Positions 34,455 through 42,147 of a stretch of DNA of 64,000 nucleotides are shown piece after piece (position 1 is the stretch's first letter; each line of letters opens with the position of its first letter). A model generated the notes under the pieces. The model was not told the origin of the DNA and did not search any database. It worked only from the letters and a program-made list of their open reading frames with translations. The DNA is taken from contig NZ_LCTZ01000002.1 in the NCBI RefSeq assembly GCF_001413955.1, positions 3,086,501-3,150,500 on the forward strand, in the 5' to 3' direction. Origin of the DNA: Flagellimonas eckloniae (lineage in GTDB: Bacteria; Bacteroidota; Bacteroidia; Flavobacteriales; Flavobacteriaceae). The translations under genes and the position numbers were made by a program.

Positions 34455-35897
34455 ATGCCAACTAGAAAGAAGACAAAAATTGTAGCAACTCTTGGTCCAG
34501 CCACCAGTAAAAGGGAAGTGCTAAAAAAAATGATGGAAGCGGGTGTGGATGTTTTTAGAATAAACTTTTCACATGCTTCTCATGATGATGTAGCTCAACG
34601 TATTCAAATGATACGGGATTTAAATGAAGAACTGGGATTTAACACCTCAATTCTTGGAGACCTTCAAGGTCCAAAACTTAGGGTAGGAGTTATGGGTGGT
34701 GAAGCAGTTGTAGCTCCTGGAGATGAGATTACTTTTGCTACCGGAGAACCTTTTGAAGGAAGTGCGAAGCGGGTTTACATGAATTACCAAACGTTTCCCC
34801 AAGATGTAAAACCTGGAGAACGTATTTTATTGGATGATGGAAAATTGATTTTCGAAGTAAAATCCACTAATGGAAAGGATGAGGTTAAAGCCACTGTCAT
34901 ACAAGGGGGTCCTTTAAAATCAAAAAAGGGAGTAAATCTTCCCAATACCGATATTTCATTGCCGGCCTTAACGGAGAAAGATATCAAAGACGCCATATTT
35001 GCCATTTCCCAAAATGTTGATTGGATGGCTCTTTCCTTTGTTCGTCATAGCGAAGATCTAATAGATTTGAAAAATCTTATCAACAAGCATACGGAACATA
35101 AGATTCCTATCATCGCTAAAATTGAAAAGCCGGAAGCTGTTGAAAATATTGATAAAATAGTGGCATATTGTGATGGATTAATGGTTGCAAGAGGCGATTT
35201 GGGGGTAGAAGTTCCAGCACATGAGGTTCCACTTATCCAGAAAAAATTGGTGCTGCGTGCCAAAAAGGCAAGGATTCCAGTGATTATAGCCACACAGATG
35301 ATGGAAACCATGATTACAAGCCTAACCCCAACACGGGCAGAGGTTAACGATGTGGCAAACTCTGTAATGGATGGGGCAGATGCTGTAATGCTTTCAGGGG
35401 AAACTTCTGTAGGGAATTATCCCGTTGAAGTAATCGAGAAAATGTCGAGTATTTTAATGAGTGTGGAGGGATCTAGCTTAATAAATGTGCCACAAACACC
35501 TCCTCATATTCGAACAAAAAGATATATTACAAAATCTGTCTGCTATCATGCTGCTACAATGGCAAATGAAATTCAAGCAAAAGCTATTTCAACTTTAACG
35601 AATAGTGGATATACAGCGTTTCAAATATCAGCATGGAGACCTAGTGCCCATATACTTGTTTTTACATCCAACAAAAGAATTCTAACGCAGCTTAATTTGC
35701 TATGGGGCGTAAAGGCATTCTATTATGATAGATATGTGTCTACAGACGAAACCATTGAAGACGTGAACCAAATTGCATGTAAAAAAGGATTTTTGGATGT
35801 GGGGGATATGCTTATCAGTCTTGCAGCAATGCCCATAAAGGACAAGGGAATGGTGAATACTTTACGCGTTACTGAAATAGAAACCTGTAGTTTTTAA
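34455..35897 (+). CDS. pyk: Pyruvate kinase
   Basis: The 480-residue protein has the full pyruvate kinase order: KIVATLGPATSK, VFRINFSHASH, LGDLQGPKLRVG, IIAKIEKPEAVENID (the catalytic lysine region), MVARGDLGVEVP, and IIATQMMETM with TRAEVNDVANSV. It makes pyruvate and ATP from phosphoenolpyruvate. The C-terminal domain is complete. The start codon is 2 bases after the IPExxxVDY-like stop, so the two are cotranscribed. It converges on the PAS-domain gene with an 8-base gap. Confidence 0.96.
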   Translation: MPTRKKTKIVATLGPATSKREVLKKMMEAGVDVFRINFSHASHDDVAQRIQMIRDLNEELGFNTSILGDLQGPKLRVGVMGGEAVVAPGDEITFATGEPFEGSAKRVYMNYQTFPQDVKPGERILLDDGKLIFEVKSTNGKDEVKATVIQGGPLKSKKGVNLPNTDISLPALTEKDIKDAIFAISQNVDWMALSFVRHSEDLIDLKNLINKHTEHKIPIIAKIEKPEAVENIDKIVAYCDGLMVARGDLGVEVPAHEVPLIQKKLVLRAKKARIPVIIATQMMETMITSLTPTRAEVNDVANSVMDGADAVMLSGETSVGNYPVEVIEKMSSILMSVEGSSLINVPQTPPHIRTKRYITKSVCYHAATMANEIQAKAISTLTNSGYTAFQISAWRPSAHILVFTSNKRILTQLNLLWGVKAFYYDRYVSTDETIEDVNQIACKKGFLDVGDMLISLAAMPIKDKGMVNTLRVTEIETCSF

Positions 35898-35905
35898 TAA
35901 AGAAC

Positions 35906-36427
35906 TTATGCTACCTCTTTTTCAAAAGCTATAAAATTGACAAATCTGTTCTTGTTGTCAAATATGGGAGTACCCTTAATCCAACAATTGTATCGAGTAC
36001 CATCTTTTCTATAATTCAACAATACAACTTCAAAGGGCTGATGACGTTTAATGGCATTTGAAACCTGTTTTGTGGTTTCTTTACAGGTTCCCTTGCCTTG
36101 GAACATTTTTGGATTTTTGCCCACAACTTCAGACGGCATATAACCATTCATTTTAAACATATTTTGAGAAGCGTAGACAATAGTAAGGTTGGAGTCTGTG
36201 ACCACAACAGTATGCTCGTTATCCATGATTTCATTTTTGAACAGGAAATCGGTTTGCCACTTTTCTTTTTGCGCCAGACCACTTAGATTTTTTATATCCT
36301 CTAAGTTTTTACACACCCTACTAAAATGTTGTACAAAAATATCCATTGAGCTTATCGGGTAGCTATTCAATGCTTTATCGCGATAGAAATTATTTATCGC
36401 TTCATCATAAAACTTCGTCTTTTCCAT
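35906..36427 (-). CDS. PAS-domain signalling protein, LOV-like fold without the photoactive cysteine
   Basis: I use the ATG at 36427 (173 residues); the ORF can extend 8 codons to a TTG. The C-terminal half (about residues 66-173) is a PAS domain: VVTDSNLTIVYASQNMFKMNGY, then VGKNPKMFQGKGT and a strand FEVVLLNYRKDG. GKNPKMFQG (103-111) aligns with the LOV motif GRNCRFLQ, but Pro106 replaces the flavin-bonding cysteine. No kinase or output domain is attached, so it may be a stand-alone sensor or regulator of a partner. A helical N-terminal region precedes it. It is divergent from an AraC gene. Confidence 0.72.
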   Translation of the reverse strand: MEKTKFYDEAINNFYRDKALNSYPISSMDIFVQHFSRVCKNLEDIKNLSGLAQKEKWQTDFLFKNEIMDNEHTVVVTDSNLTIVYASQNMFKMNGYMPSEVVGKNPKMFQGKGTCKETTKQVSNAIKRHQPFEVVLLNYRKDGTRYNCWIKGTPIFDNKNRFVNFIAFEKEVA

Positions 36428-36600
36428 AGTCAATACTAAGAAAAGTTTCAAAAGTGTTAAAATTGTACGGGCACATTAACACTCTTGTTTAAGAAATCCT
36501 TTGAAACAGGTTTTAAAACAGATGTAAGTATCAACAAAATAAGGGGACTAAACTCAATAAAATGGCTGTTTTGCTAGAATAACCGGAAGAGTAAAACTTA

Positions 36601-37449
36601 ATGAGGTACGAATACAAAGACCCCAAATTGGGGGCAATTTTGGGTTTAACAGATGATATTAAAAGAGATAATGATCGTTTCTCTATAACTTCCAACACCA
36701 TTAAATTTTTATGGAATAGGAATGATAAACCCATAGAATTTGTTGTAGATGATATGGTTTTAGAACTTATGCCGAATCAAATAGTAACGGTCACCTATTT
36801 GCAAAATGTTTCCTTTACTAAAACCGACTTGCCAATTTCGGCCATCCTTTTTAATAGAGAGTTCTATTGTATTTCTGATCACGATACTGAAGTTTCTTGC
36901 AATGGCATTCTCTTTTTTGGAACACAGGATTTACCGATAATTTCTATTCCAGAGGACCAATTACGAAAATTTAATATATGGTTTGAGGTTTTTTTGGAAG
37001 AGTTCTCTACGCCAGATAATATTCAAGGTGATATGCTTCAAATGCTTCTGAAAAGATTGATAATCATGAGTACCCGTTTGGCCAAGGAACAACTGATTGT
37101 TAAGGAATTGAACAATGATCAAATAGATACCATAAGAAAATTCAATTATTTGGTGGATATTCATTACAAGACGAAAAGAAAGGTGAGTGATTATGCTGAA
37201 ATGCTTTTCAAATCACCCAAAACACTTTCTAACCTTTTTTCAATTTATAACCAAAGGTCTCCACAACAGATTATCTTGGAACGTTTGACCTTGGAAGCAA
37301 AAAGACTTATTCATTTTACAGATAAGCAAAATCAGGAAATCGCTTTTGATCTAGGATTTAATGATCCAGCACATTTTAGTCGTTTTTTTAAAAAAATGAC
37401 CAAAAAAACACCTTCGGAATACCGAGAAAATCTACTTATTTCTGCTTAA
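36601..37449 (+). CDS. AraC-family transcriptional regulator
   Basis: The 282-residue protein has a cupin-like N-terminal sensing region and a C-terminal pair of helix-turn-helix motifs. The second helix block reads IAFDLGFNDPAHFSRFFKK, with TPSEYR closing the AraC signature. It is divergent from the PAS-domain gene and lies directly upstream of a small His/Cys-rich ORF, an AhpD-like gene and a cupredoxin-like gene on the same strand, so these are its likely targets. The inducer is unknown. Confidence 0.88.
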   Translation: MRYEYKDPKLGAILGLTDDIKRDNDRFSITSNTIKFLWNRNDKPIEFVVDDMVLELMPNQIVTVTYLQNVSFTKTDLPISAILFNREFYCISDHDTEVSCNGILFFGTQDLPIISIPEDQLRKFNIWFEVFLEEFSTPDNIQGDMLQMLLKRLIIMSTRLAKEQLIVKELNNDQIDTIRKFNYLVDIHYKTKRKVSDYAEMLFKSPKTLSNLFSIYNQRSPQQIILERLTLEAKRLIHFTDKQNQEIAFDLGFNDPAHFSRFFKKMTKKTPSEYRENLLISA

Positions 37450-37539
37450 GGGAAACTTGGGCAAGCAGTCGGGAAATTATTACTAACACTACCCTTCATT
37501 TTCACTACATCTTTGCATTGTAATTAAAAGTCGGTAAAG

Positions 37540-37698
37540 ATGAATATAGTAGAAAAATCAATTTTTAACCTTATAGAGATATTTAGAACTTCTAAGAAGG
37601 CAGATACACAGGCTGTTATACCACAAACGCATTGTGAACAAAAACATCACCATGATTTTTATTGTGATGCTGAAAGACCGTTTGTAAAGAAATTTTAA
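37540..37698 (+). CDS. Small His/Cys-rich protein, 52 residues, possible metal-binding peptide
   Basis: The ATG at 37540 opens a 52-codon frame ending in TAA at 37698, too short for common length cut-offs. Residues 31-42 are HCEQKHHHDFYC: three histidines in a row plus one more, and two cysteines ten residues apart. The rest is amphipathic (IFNLIEIFRTSKK) and basic. It fits in a co-directional run, 90 bases after the AraC gene and 29 before the AhpD-like gene. This suggests a metal-binding role, perhaps for copper or another metal tied to the cupredoxin-like neighbour. Coding status rests on position and composition only. Confidence 0.45.
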   Translation: MNIVEKSIFNLIEIFRTSKKADTQAVIPQTHCEQKHHHDFYCDAERPFVKKF

Positions 37699-37727
37699 CC
37701 CACATAACAATTAAAGAAAATAGAATT

Positions 37728-38276
37728 ATGAGCATATTTAATGTACCTAAAAGAGAAGAAGTAAGTACCGCAAATCAGGCAATTTTTGACAGTCTGGAAA
37801 AAGCAGTAGGCTTTGTTCCAAACCTTTTCGCCACCTATGCACATTCAGAAAATGCATTGGGGAATTATTTAAATCTTTCAAACGCCAAGACTTCATTAAA
37901 AACAAAAGAGAAAGAAGTAGTGAATTTGGCAGTAAGTGAAGTAAACAACTGTATTTATTGTTTATCTGCACATACCGCTATTAGCAAAATGAACGGGTTC
38001 ACCGAAGATCAGATATTAGAATTGAGAGCTGGTGGTGCATCATTTGATGACAAATTGGATGCACTTGCACGTTTAGCTAAAAATATCACTGAAAATAGAG
38101 GTGCTACTGATGCCGCCATTTTGGATAATTTCTTTGCAGCTGGTTGGACTAAGGAAAATTTGATTGATGTAATAGTGTTGGTTGGTGATAAGACTATTTC
38201 CAATTATATAAATAATACAACTGAGATTCCAGTTGATTTTCCAATAGCGCAACCATTGGAAACAGTAGAAGCATAA
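37728..38276 (+). CDS. Carboxymuconolactone decarboxylase (AhpD-like) family peroxidase-related protein
   Basis: The 182-residue protein has the AhpD-type redox motif EVNNCIYCLSAHTA: Cys75 and Cys78 in a CxxC, His82 and Glu71. This is the arrangement of AhpD and the peroxidase-related subgroup, not that of true carboxymuconolactone decarboxylases, which lack CxxC. It probably reduces a thiol or peroxide partner in the cytoplasm. It stands between the His/Cys-rich ORF and the cupredoxin-like gene (33 bases downstream), forming an apparent redox operon under the AraC regulator. Confidence 0.82.
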   Translation: MSIFNVPKREEVSTANQAIFDSLEKAVGFVPNLFATYAHSENALGNYLNLSNAKTSLKTKEKEVVNLAVSEVNNCIYCLSAHTAISKMNGFTEDQILELRAGGASFDDKLDALARLAKNITENRGATDAAILDNFFAAGWTKENLIDVIVLVGDKTISNYINNTTEIPVDFPIAQPLETVEA

Positions 38277-38309
38277 TTAATAAACCATTATAAATTTAAA
38301 ATTCATAAA

Positions 38310-38702
38310 ATGAAAAAAACAATTGCAATTTTAGTATTAGCCGTTGGAACAGTGTTTTCTGTAAACGCACAGGATAAAATGATGAAGGATGTACCGGTCA
38401 GGACATTGTCTTTGGAGCAAACTTCTGGAGAGTTTACACAAAAACAAATTACCGTTTCTGAAGGAACGTATGTTTTTGACATTACGAACAATGGAGTAGG
38501 GCATGAAGTAGGTTTTGTGTTGGTTAAAAAAGGGAAAGACATTAGTAAGCCTGAAAACCATATCCAGACAGCTTATGTTACCCAAGCGGTAAAAACAGGA
38601 ACTTCACAAACTTCAAAACCAACTAAATTGGAAAAAGGAGAATACGTGTATTTCTGCCCTTTAAACCCTACATCAACGGATAACACCCTGATTGTAAAAT
38701 AA
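38310..38702 (+). CDS. Exported cupredoxin-like protein with incomplete copper site
   Basis: The 130-residue protein has a Sec signal peptide (1-20, ending VNA). A single beta-sandwich domain follows, with VFDITNNGVGHEVGF (His65) and YFCPLNP (Cys116). In type I copper proteins the C-terminal loop is C-x(n)-H-x(n)-M; here CPLNPTSTDNTLIV ends the protein with no later His or Met. Only two canonical ligands (His65 and Cys116) remain, so mononuclear blue copper is doubtful. It could bind another metal or act structurally. It ends at a strong bidirectional terminator shared with the convergent TetR gene. Confidence 0.7.
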   Translation: MKKTIAILVLAVGTVFSVNAQDKMMKDVPVRTLSLEQTSGEFTQKQITVSEGTYVFDITNNGVGHEVGFVLVKKGKDISKPENHIQTAYVTQAVKTGTSQTSKPTKLEKGEYVYFCPLNPTSTDNTLIVK

Positions 38703-38721
38703 TAAAAAGTGTTATATAAAT

Positions 38722-38757
38722 AAAAAGAGCCCCTTCAATTTTGAAGGGGCTCTTTTT
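38722..38757. terminator. Bidirectional terminator between the cupredoxin-like and TetR genes
   Basis: GAGCCCCTTCAA (38727-38738) and TTGAAGGGGCTC (38741-38752) form a 12-bp stem with a TT loop, extended by AAAAA on the left and TTTTT on the right. It serves both convergent genes. Confidence 0.88.
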
Positions 38758-39337
38758 ATTGTACTACTTCAGAATTGGCAAAAAGTAATGGTGCTATGCT
38801 TCTAGCCATATAGATGGGCCAATCATTTTTGAACAAATGACTTTCGGTAATGGCACTATCATACAAAAGATAGATTCCGCCAGATATTTTTTCGGTTTCA
38901 GCCTTGGAGATATTGATAATATTATCACCTACAACTTCTCCCAAATAGAGCAATAGCTCTTTTTTATGCTTTTGGATAAGGGCCAATAGTTTTTTCTGTT
39001 TTGGCGAGAGTTCACCCAAAGTTTTAAGAGCCCAACAACCCTGAAAATCTTCCTCACGGTACATATCCCGTAAAAGGTCAAAGATGGCCAACAACTGATT
39101 TCTCCCTTTTTTCCTCTTGGAAACATAACTTTTTAAGGATTCCAAGAAACTATCGTGGCGCTTTTGTAGATAAGCTATACAAATGTCTTCCTTGGATTTA
39201 AAATGGCTGTACAGCGTAGCTTTTGCTATACCAGATTTATAAATAATTTCATTGATTCCCGTTGAATTATATCCGTTGGTATAAAAAAGGTTACTTGCTG
39301 AAGTGATTATTTTATTGTGTGTTGTGATTTCCCCCAT
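38756..39337 (-). CDS. TetR/AcrR-family transcriptional regulator
   Basis: The 193-residue protein has the TetR N-terminal helix-turn-helix: IITSASNLFYTNGYNSTGINEII followed by AKATLYSHFKSKEDICIAYL. An all-helical ligand-binding domain follows. A palindrome just upstream (39355-39368) is a good candidate for its own operator. It is convergent with the cupredoxin-like gene and divergent from a small-multidrug-export-type gene. The ligand and targets are unknown, but the SMR-like neighbour is a natural candidate. Confidence 0.88.
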   Translation of the reverse strand: MGEITTHNKIITSASNLFYTNGYNSTGINEIIYKSGIAKATLYSHFKSKEDICIAYLQKRHDSFLESLKSYVSKRKKGRNQLLAIFDLLRDMYREEDFQGCWALKTLGELSPKQKKLLALIQKHKKELLLYLGEVVGDNIINISKAETEKISGGIYLLYDSAITESHLFKNDWPIYMARSIAPLLFANSEVVQ

Positions 39338-39341
39338 GACA

Positions 39342-39368
39342 CAAATATAAGAAAAGACAGGTCTGTCT
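39342..39368 (-). promoter_or_regulatory. tetR promoter -7 element and palindromic operator
   Basis: TATATTTG (39349-39342 on the minus strand) matches the -7 consensus. Immediately upstream is AGACAG-GT-CTGTCT (39355-39368), a perfect inverted repeat in the promoter spacer, the usual place for a TetR autoregulatory operator. The -7 element lies only about 5 bases before the annotated ATG, so the transcript may be leaderless or the promoter wrong. Confidence 0.5.
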
Positions 39369-39536
39369 ATTTTTCATAAAAACGTAAATTTAAACACCTG
39401 TATTAGAGGGAGTTAATATTTAAATAATCCGTAGTTTAATTCTAATATATTAAGCAGGGAGTTTTAATTATAATTTAGCGTATTATAGTATGGATTAGAG
39501 CATTTTCATGACTAGCTTAGCAATCTAAATGATGCT

Positions 39537-39992
39537 GTGATATTAGACTTATTAACTGCCATGCTTTGGAGTTTATCCCCTTTTGGTGAATCTAAATTGG
39601 GAATACCTTATGGGATTATGAGAGGCTTAAATAGTTATGTAGTCCTTATTGCCTGTTTTCTCGCCAATCTTTTGGTTTTTCCTTTAATGATGTTCTTTCT
39701 TGAGAACATTAACCGTTATTTGATAAAATGGCGTTTCTATAAAAAATCGGCAATCTATGTTGCCAAAAGGGCAAAGATAGGATCGGCAGGAAAAATTAAA
39801 AAATTTGGTTTTTTTGGCTTAGTGCTATTCGTTATGATTCCCTTGCCAGGTACGGGGGTATATGCTGGTAGTATTGCATCGTATCTTCTTAAAATTGAAA
39901 AAAAGAAGGCATTTTTCGCCAACGCACTTGGAATCTTCTTCTCTTCTATTATTATTTGGGCATTGACCGTTTTTTCTGTAGAAGCAGTATAA
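39537..39992 (+). CDS. Small multidrug export-type membrane protein (PF06695-like)
   Basis: The 151-residue hydrophobic protein has about four transmembrane segments. Segments SPFGESKLGIPYGI and VMIPLPGTGVYAGSIASY resemble the putative small multidrug export family. The start is a GTG at 39537; an ATG eight codons later is the alternative. The 199-base gap to the divergent TetR gene contains the operator. TetR control of an efflux-like protein would fit, but no substrate is known for this family. Confidence 0.72.
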   Translation: MILDLLTAMLWSLSPFGESKLGIPYGIMRGLNSYVVLIACFLANLLVFPLMMFFLENINRYLIKWRFYKKSAIYVAKRAKIGSAGKIKKFGFFGLVLFVMIPLPGTGVYAGSIASYLLKIEKKKAFFANALGIFFSSIIIWALTVFSVEAV

Positions 39993-40041
39993 TTTTAGTT
40001 TTTGGACAAACGTAAAGGGGTTTGATTGATTTGGAATGTAA

Positions 40042-41142
40042 TTAAAAATCAAATTCGAGCTGTACGGAAACAGATTCTTTTTTTGGTTCTTCTTTTTTTT
40101 TCTCGGTGTTGAGGTTTGCCAAGGAAATACCTAAGAGACGTACAGAATTTTCCAAGTTGGATTGATATAATAATTCCTTGGCCGTATCTAAAATCAGTTC
40201 TTTGGTGGAAATGAAATATGGAAGTGTTTTGCTCCTAGTCTGGAGTGTAAAATCGCTATACTTTATTTTTAAGGTGAGTGTTTTTCCTGCAATCTTGGAT
40301 TTTTGGAGTCGTCTTTCAAGTTCGTTTGCAATATTTTCCAGTTTTTCCAACATAAAAATTTCACTGCTCAGATTTTCAAAAAAAGTGCGCTCCGCACCGA
40401 CAGATTTTGGAATTCTATGTGGTTTAACGGCACTATTATGAATACCACGAACAACAGAATAATAATATTTGCCACTTTTGCCAAAGTTACTGTCCAGAAA
40501 TTCCAGGGATTTTTGCTTCAAATCCTTTCCTGTAAAAATGCCAAGTTTGTACATTTTTTCAGCGGTCACTTTTCCAACTCCGTAGAACTTTCTAATATCC
40601 AGTTCTTCCAAGAATTGAATAACCTCTTCCGGATTTACAGTTTTTTGTCCATTAGGCTTATTATAGTCACTGGCAACTTTGGCAATAAATTTATTGATGG
40701 AAATTCCAGCAGAAGCTGTCAATCCTGTTTTGTCTAAAATCTTTTGTCGAATTTCTTTAGCGACAAGCGTTGCGGAGGGGTTTCCCTTTTTGTTTTCGGT
40801 TACATCAAGATAAGCTTCATCCAATGAAAGTGGCTCTACCAAATCAGTATACTCAAAAAATATTGCGCGTACCTGCTGTGAAATTTCTTTGTACCGATCA
40901 TACCGGGGTTTTACAAAAATTAAATCTGGGCAATTTCTTCTGGCAATGTATCCTGCCATGGCACTGCGAACACCAAATTTTCGAGCCTCATAACTAGCAG
41001 CAGAAACAACGCCGCGTTTTGACCCTCCGCCCACAGCAACAGGTTTTCCTTTAAGTTCAGGATTATCATGTTGCTCTACAGAAGCATAGAATGCATCCAT
41101 ATCCACATGTATGATTTTTCGTAAAGGAAAATCCAAATCCAT
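40042..41142 (-). CDS. dinB: DNA polymerase IV, translesion polymerase
   Basis: I use the ATG at 41142 (366 residues), because the 12 extra codons start with GTG and would overlap the divergent CYTH gene. The Y-family palm has IIHVDMDAFYASVE with catalytic Asp14 and the probable steric-gate Tyr19, then SLDEAYLDV with Asp108 and Glu109. The extreme C-terminus QLEFDF resembles a beta-clamp-binding motif. It copies past damaged bases at the cost of accuracy. It diverges from the CYTH gene with only 27 bases between start codons. Confidence 0.93.
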   Translation of the reverse strand: MDLDFPLRKIIHVDMDAFYASVEQHDNPELKGKPVAVGGGSKRGVVSAASYEARKFGVRSAMAGYIARRNCPDLIFVKPRYDRYKEISQQVRAIFFEYTDLVEPLSLDEAYLDVTENKKGNPSATLVAKEIRQKILDKTGLTASAGISINKFIAKVASDYNKPNGQKTVNPEEVIQFLEELDIRKFYGVGKVTAEKMYKLGIFTGKDLKQKSLEFLDSNFGKSGKYYYSVVRGIHNSAVKPHRIPKSVGAERTFFENLSSEIFMLEKLENIANELERRLQKSKIAGKTLTLKIKYSDFTLQTRSKTLPYFISTKELILDTAKELLYQSNLENSVRLLGISLANLNTEKKKEEPKKESVSVQLEFDF

Positions 41143-41169
41143 ACCCAAATTTAGGCTATATTTAGTTTG

Positions 41170-41652
41170 ATGGAACACTTGGAAATTGAACGTAAGTTTT
41201 TGGTAAAATCAAATGCTTATAAAGATGGGGCAAAATCCCAAACACGAATTGTACAAGGGTTTTTAAATACCCATTCTGAGCGAACGGTTAGGGTAAGAAT
41301 TAAAGGAGAGCAGGGATTTTTGACCATAAAAGGAATGAGCAATGAATCTGGCACAACACGATTTGAATGGGAAACTGAAATATCTGTAGCCGAAGCAACT
41401 AACCTTATCGATTTATGTGAGCCCATTATTCTGGAAAAGATTCGGTATGAGGTGCCGGTTGGAAAACATAGTTATGAGGTGGACGAATTTTTAGGAGAGA
41501 ACAAAGGACTGATTGTTGCAGAGATAGAATTAGACCACGAAGATGAGGTTTTTAAAAAACCTGATTGGCTAGGAAAAGAAGTTACCGGTGAAGTGAAGTA
41601 TTATAATTCACAACTATCTAACCAACCCTATAATCAATGGAAAAAGCATTGA
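41170..41652 (+). CDS. CYTH-domain protein (inorganic triphosphatase/CyaB-like)
   Basis: The start is the ATG at 41170 (160 residues); the preceding TTG codon is not needed. MEHLEIERKFLV contains the CYTH signature ExExK (Glu5, Glu7, Lys9). Later acidic and basic strand residues (EVDEFLGENKGLIVAEIELDHE) close the tunnel fold that binds triphosphate and divalent metal. Bacterial members hydrolyse inorganic triphosphate, or more rarely make cAMP. No fused domain is present. It converges on a GyrI-like gene with a 9-base gap. Confidence 0.82.
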   Translation: MEHLEIERKFLVKSNAYKDGAKSQTRIVQGFLNTHSERTVRVRIKGEQGFLTIKGMSNESGTTRFEWETEISVAEATNLIDLCEPIILEKIRYEVPVGKHSYEVDEFLGENKGLIVAEIELDHEDEVFKKPDWLGKEVTGEVKYYNSQLSNQPYNQWKKH

Positions 41653-41661
41653 TATAAAGTA

Positions 41662-42138
41662 TTATTTTTCCCTTACCGGAATCCAAATTTCTTCTTCTGA
41701 ATTTGGGTCATTGCTCCTATACCTACTTCCTAAAACTTCAAAGTGAGGTCTATTATCCAATAGATATTCTGAGTTGGGGAGCCATTTCGTAAAAATATAT
41801 TGAAATATACTTTTGTCTTGGCTGGGACCTTTATAAAAAAACACTGCATACATACCTCCTTCAAGAGTAAAGTGATTCATTTCATTTGGAACAGTATCAA
41901 AATTGGTCACTTCTGCAACCGCCCACTTCGTGAACCCTTTTTTTGGGTCAAAACCCGTAAAATATGATGGGTCGTATACTTGCATTGATATCAAATCTGA
42001 GGTAGCCCTGTTCTTAATTTCATGCACTCTGGGCATAAGGCTGCCCCAAAGCTCGCCGGTTCGGTCGGCCAATAAATTCATACTAAGAGATACCCCAACT
42101 AGCTTTTTTGGATGCAATAGTTTTATGGCTGATTGCAT
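41662..42138 (-). CDS. GyrI-like small-molecule-binding domain protein
   Basis: The 158-residue protein resembles the stand-alone GyrI-like/AraC effector-binding (SHS2) domain: VGVSLSMNLL at the start, LWGSLMPRVHEIKN, then the central GFTKWAVAEVTNFDTVP and GGMYAVFFYKGP, and EEIWIPVR at the end. No DNA-binding domain is attached. These domains bind small drugs or inhibit partners such as DNA gyrase, and the ligand here is unknown. Its start lies 9 bases after the pheS stop. Confidence 0.7.
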   Translation of the reverse strand: MQSAIKLLHPKKLVGVSLSMNLLADRTGELWGSLMPRVHEIKNRATSDLISMQVYDPSYFTGFDPKKGFTKWAVAEVTNFDTVPNEMNHFTLEGGMYAVFFYKGPSQDKSIFQYIFTKWLPNSEYLLDNRPHFEVLGSRYRSNDPNSEEEIWIPVREK

Positions 42139-42147
42139 ATACTTCTG

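Noticed and set aside
41143..41178. GTG start of dinB 12 codons upstream
   Set aside because: It would overlap the divergent CYTH start, and the family begins near LRKIIHVDMDAF; the ATG at 41142 fits.
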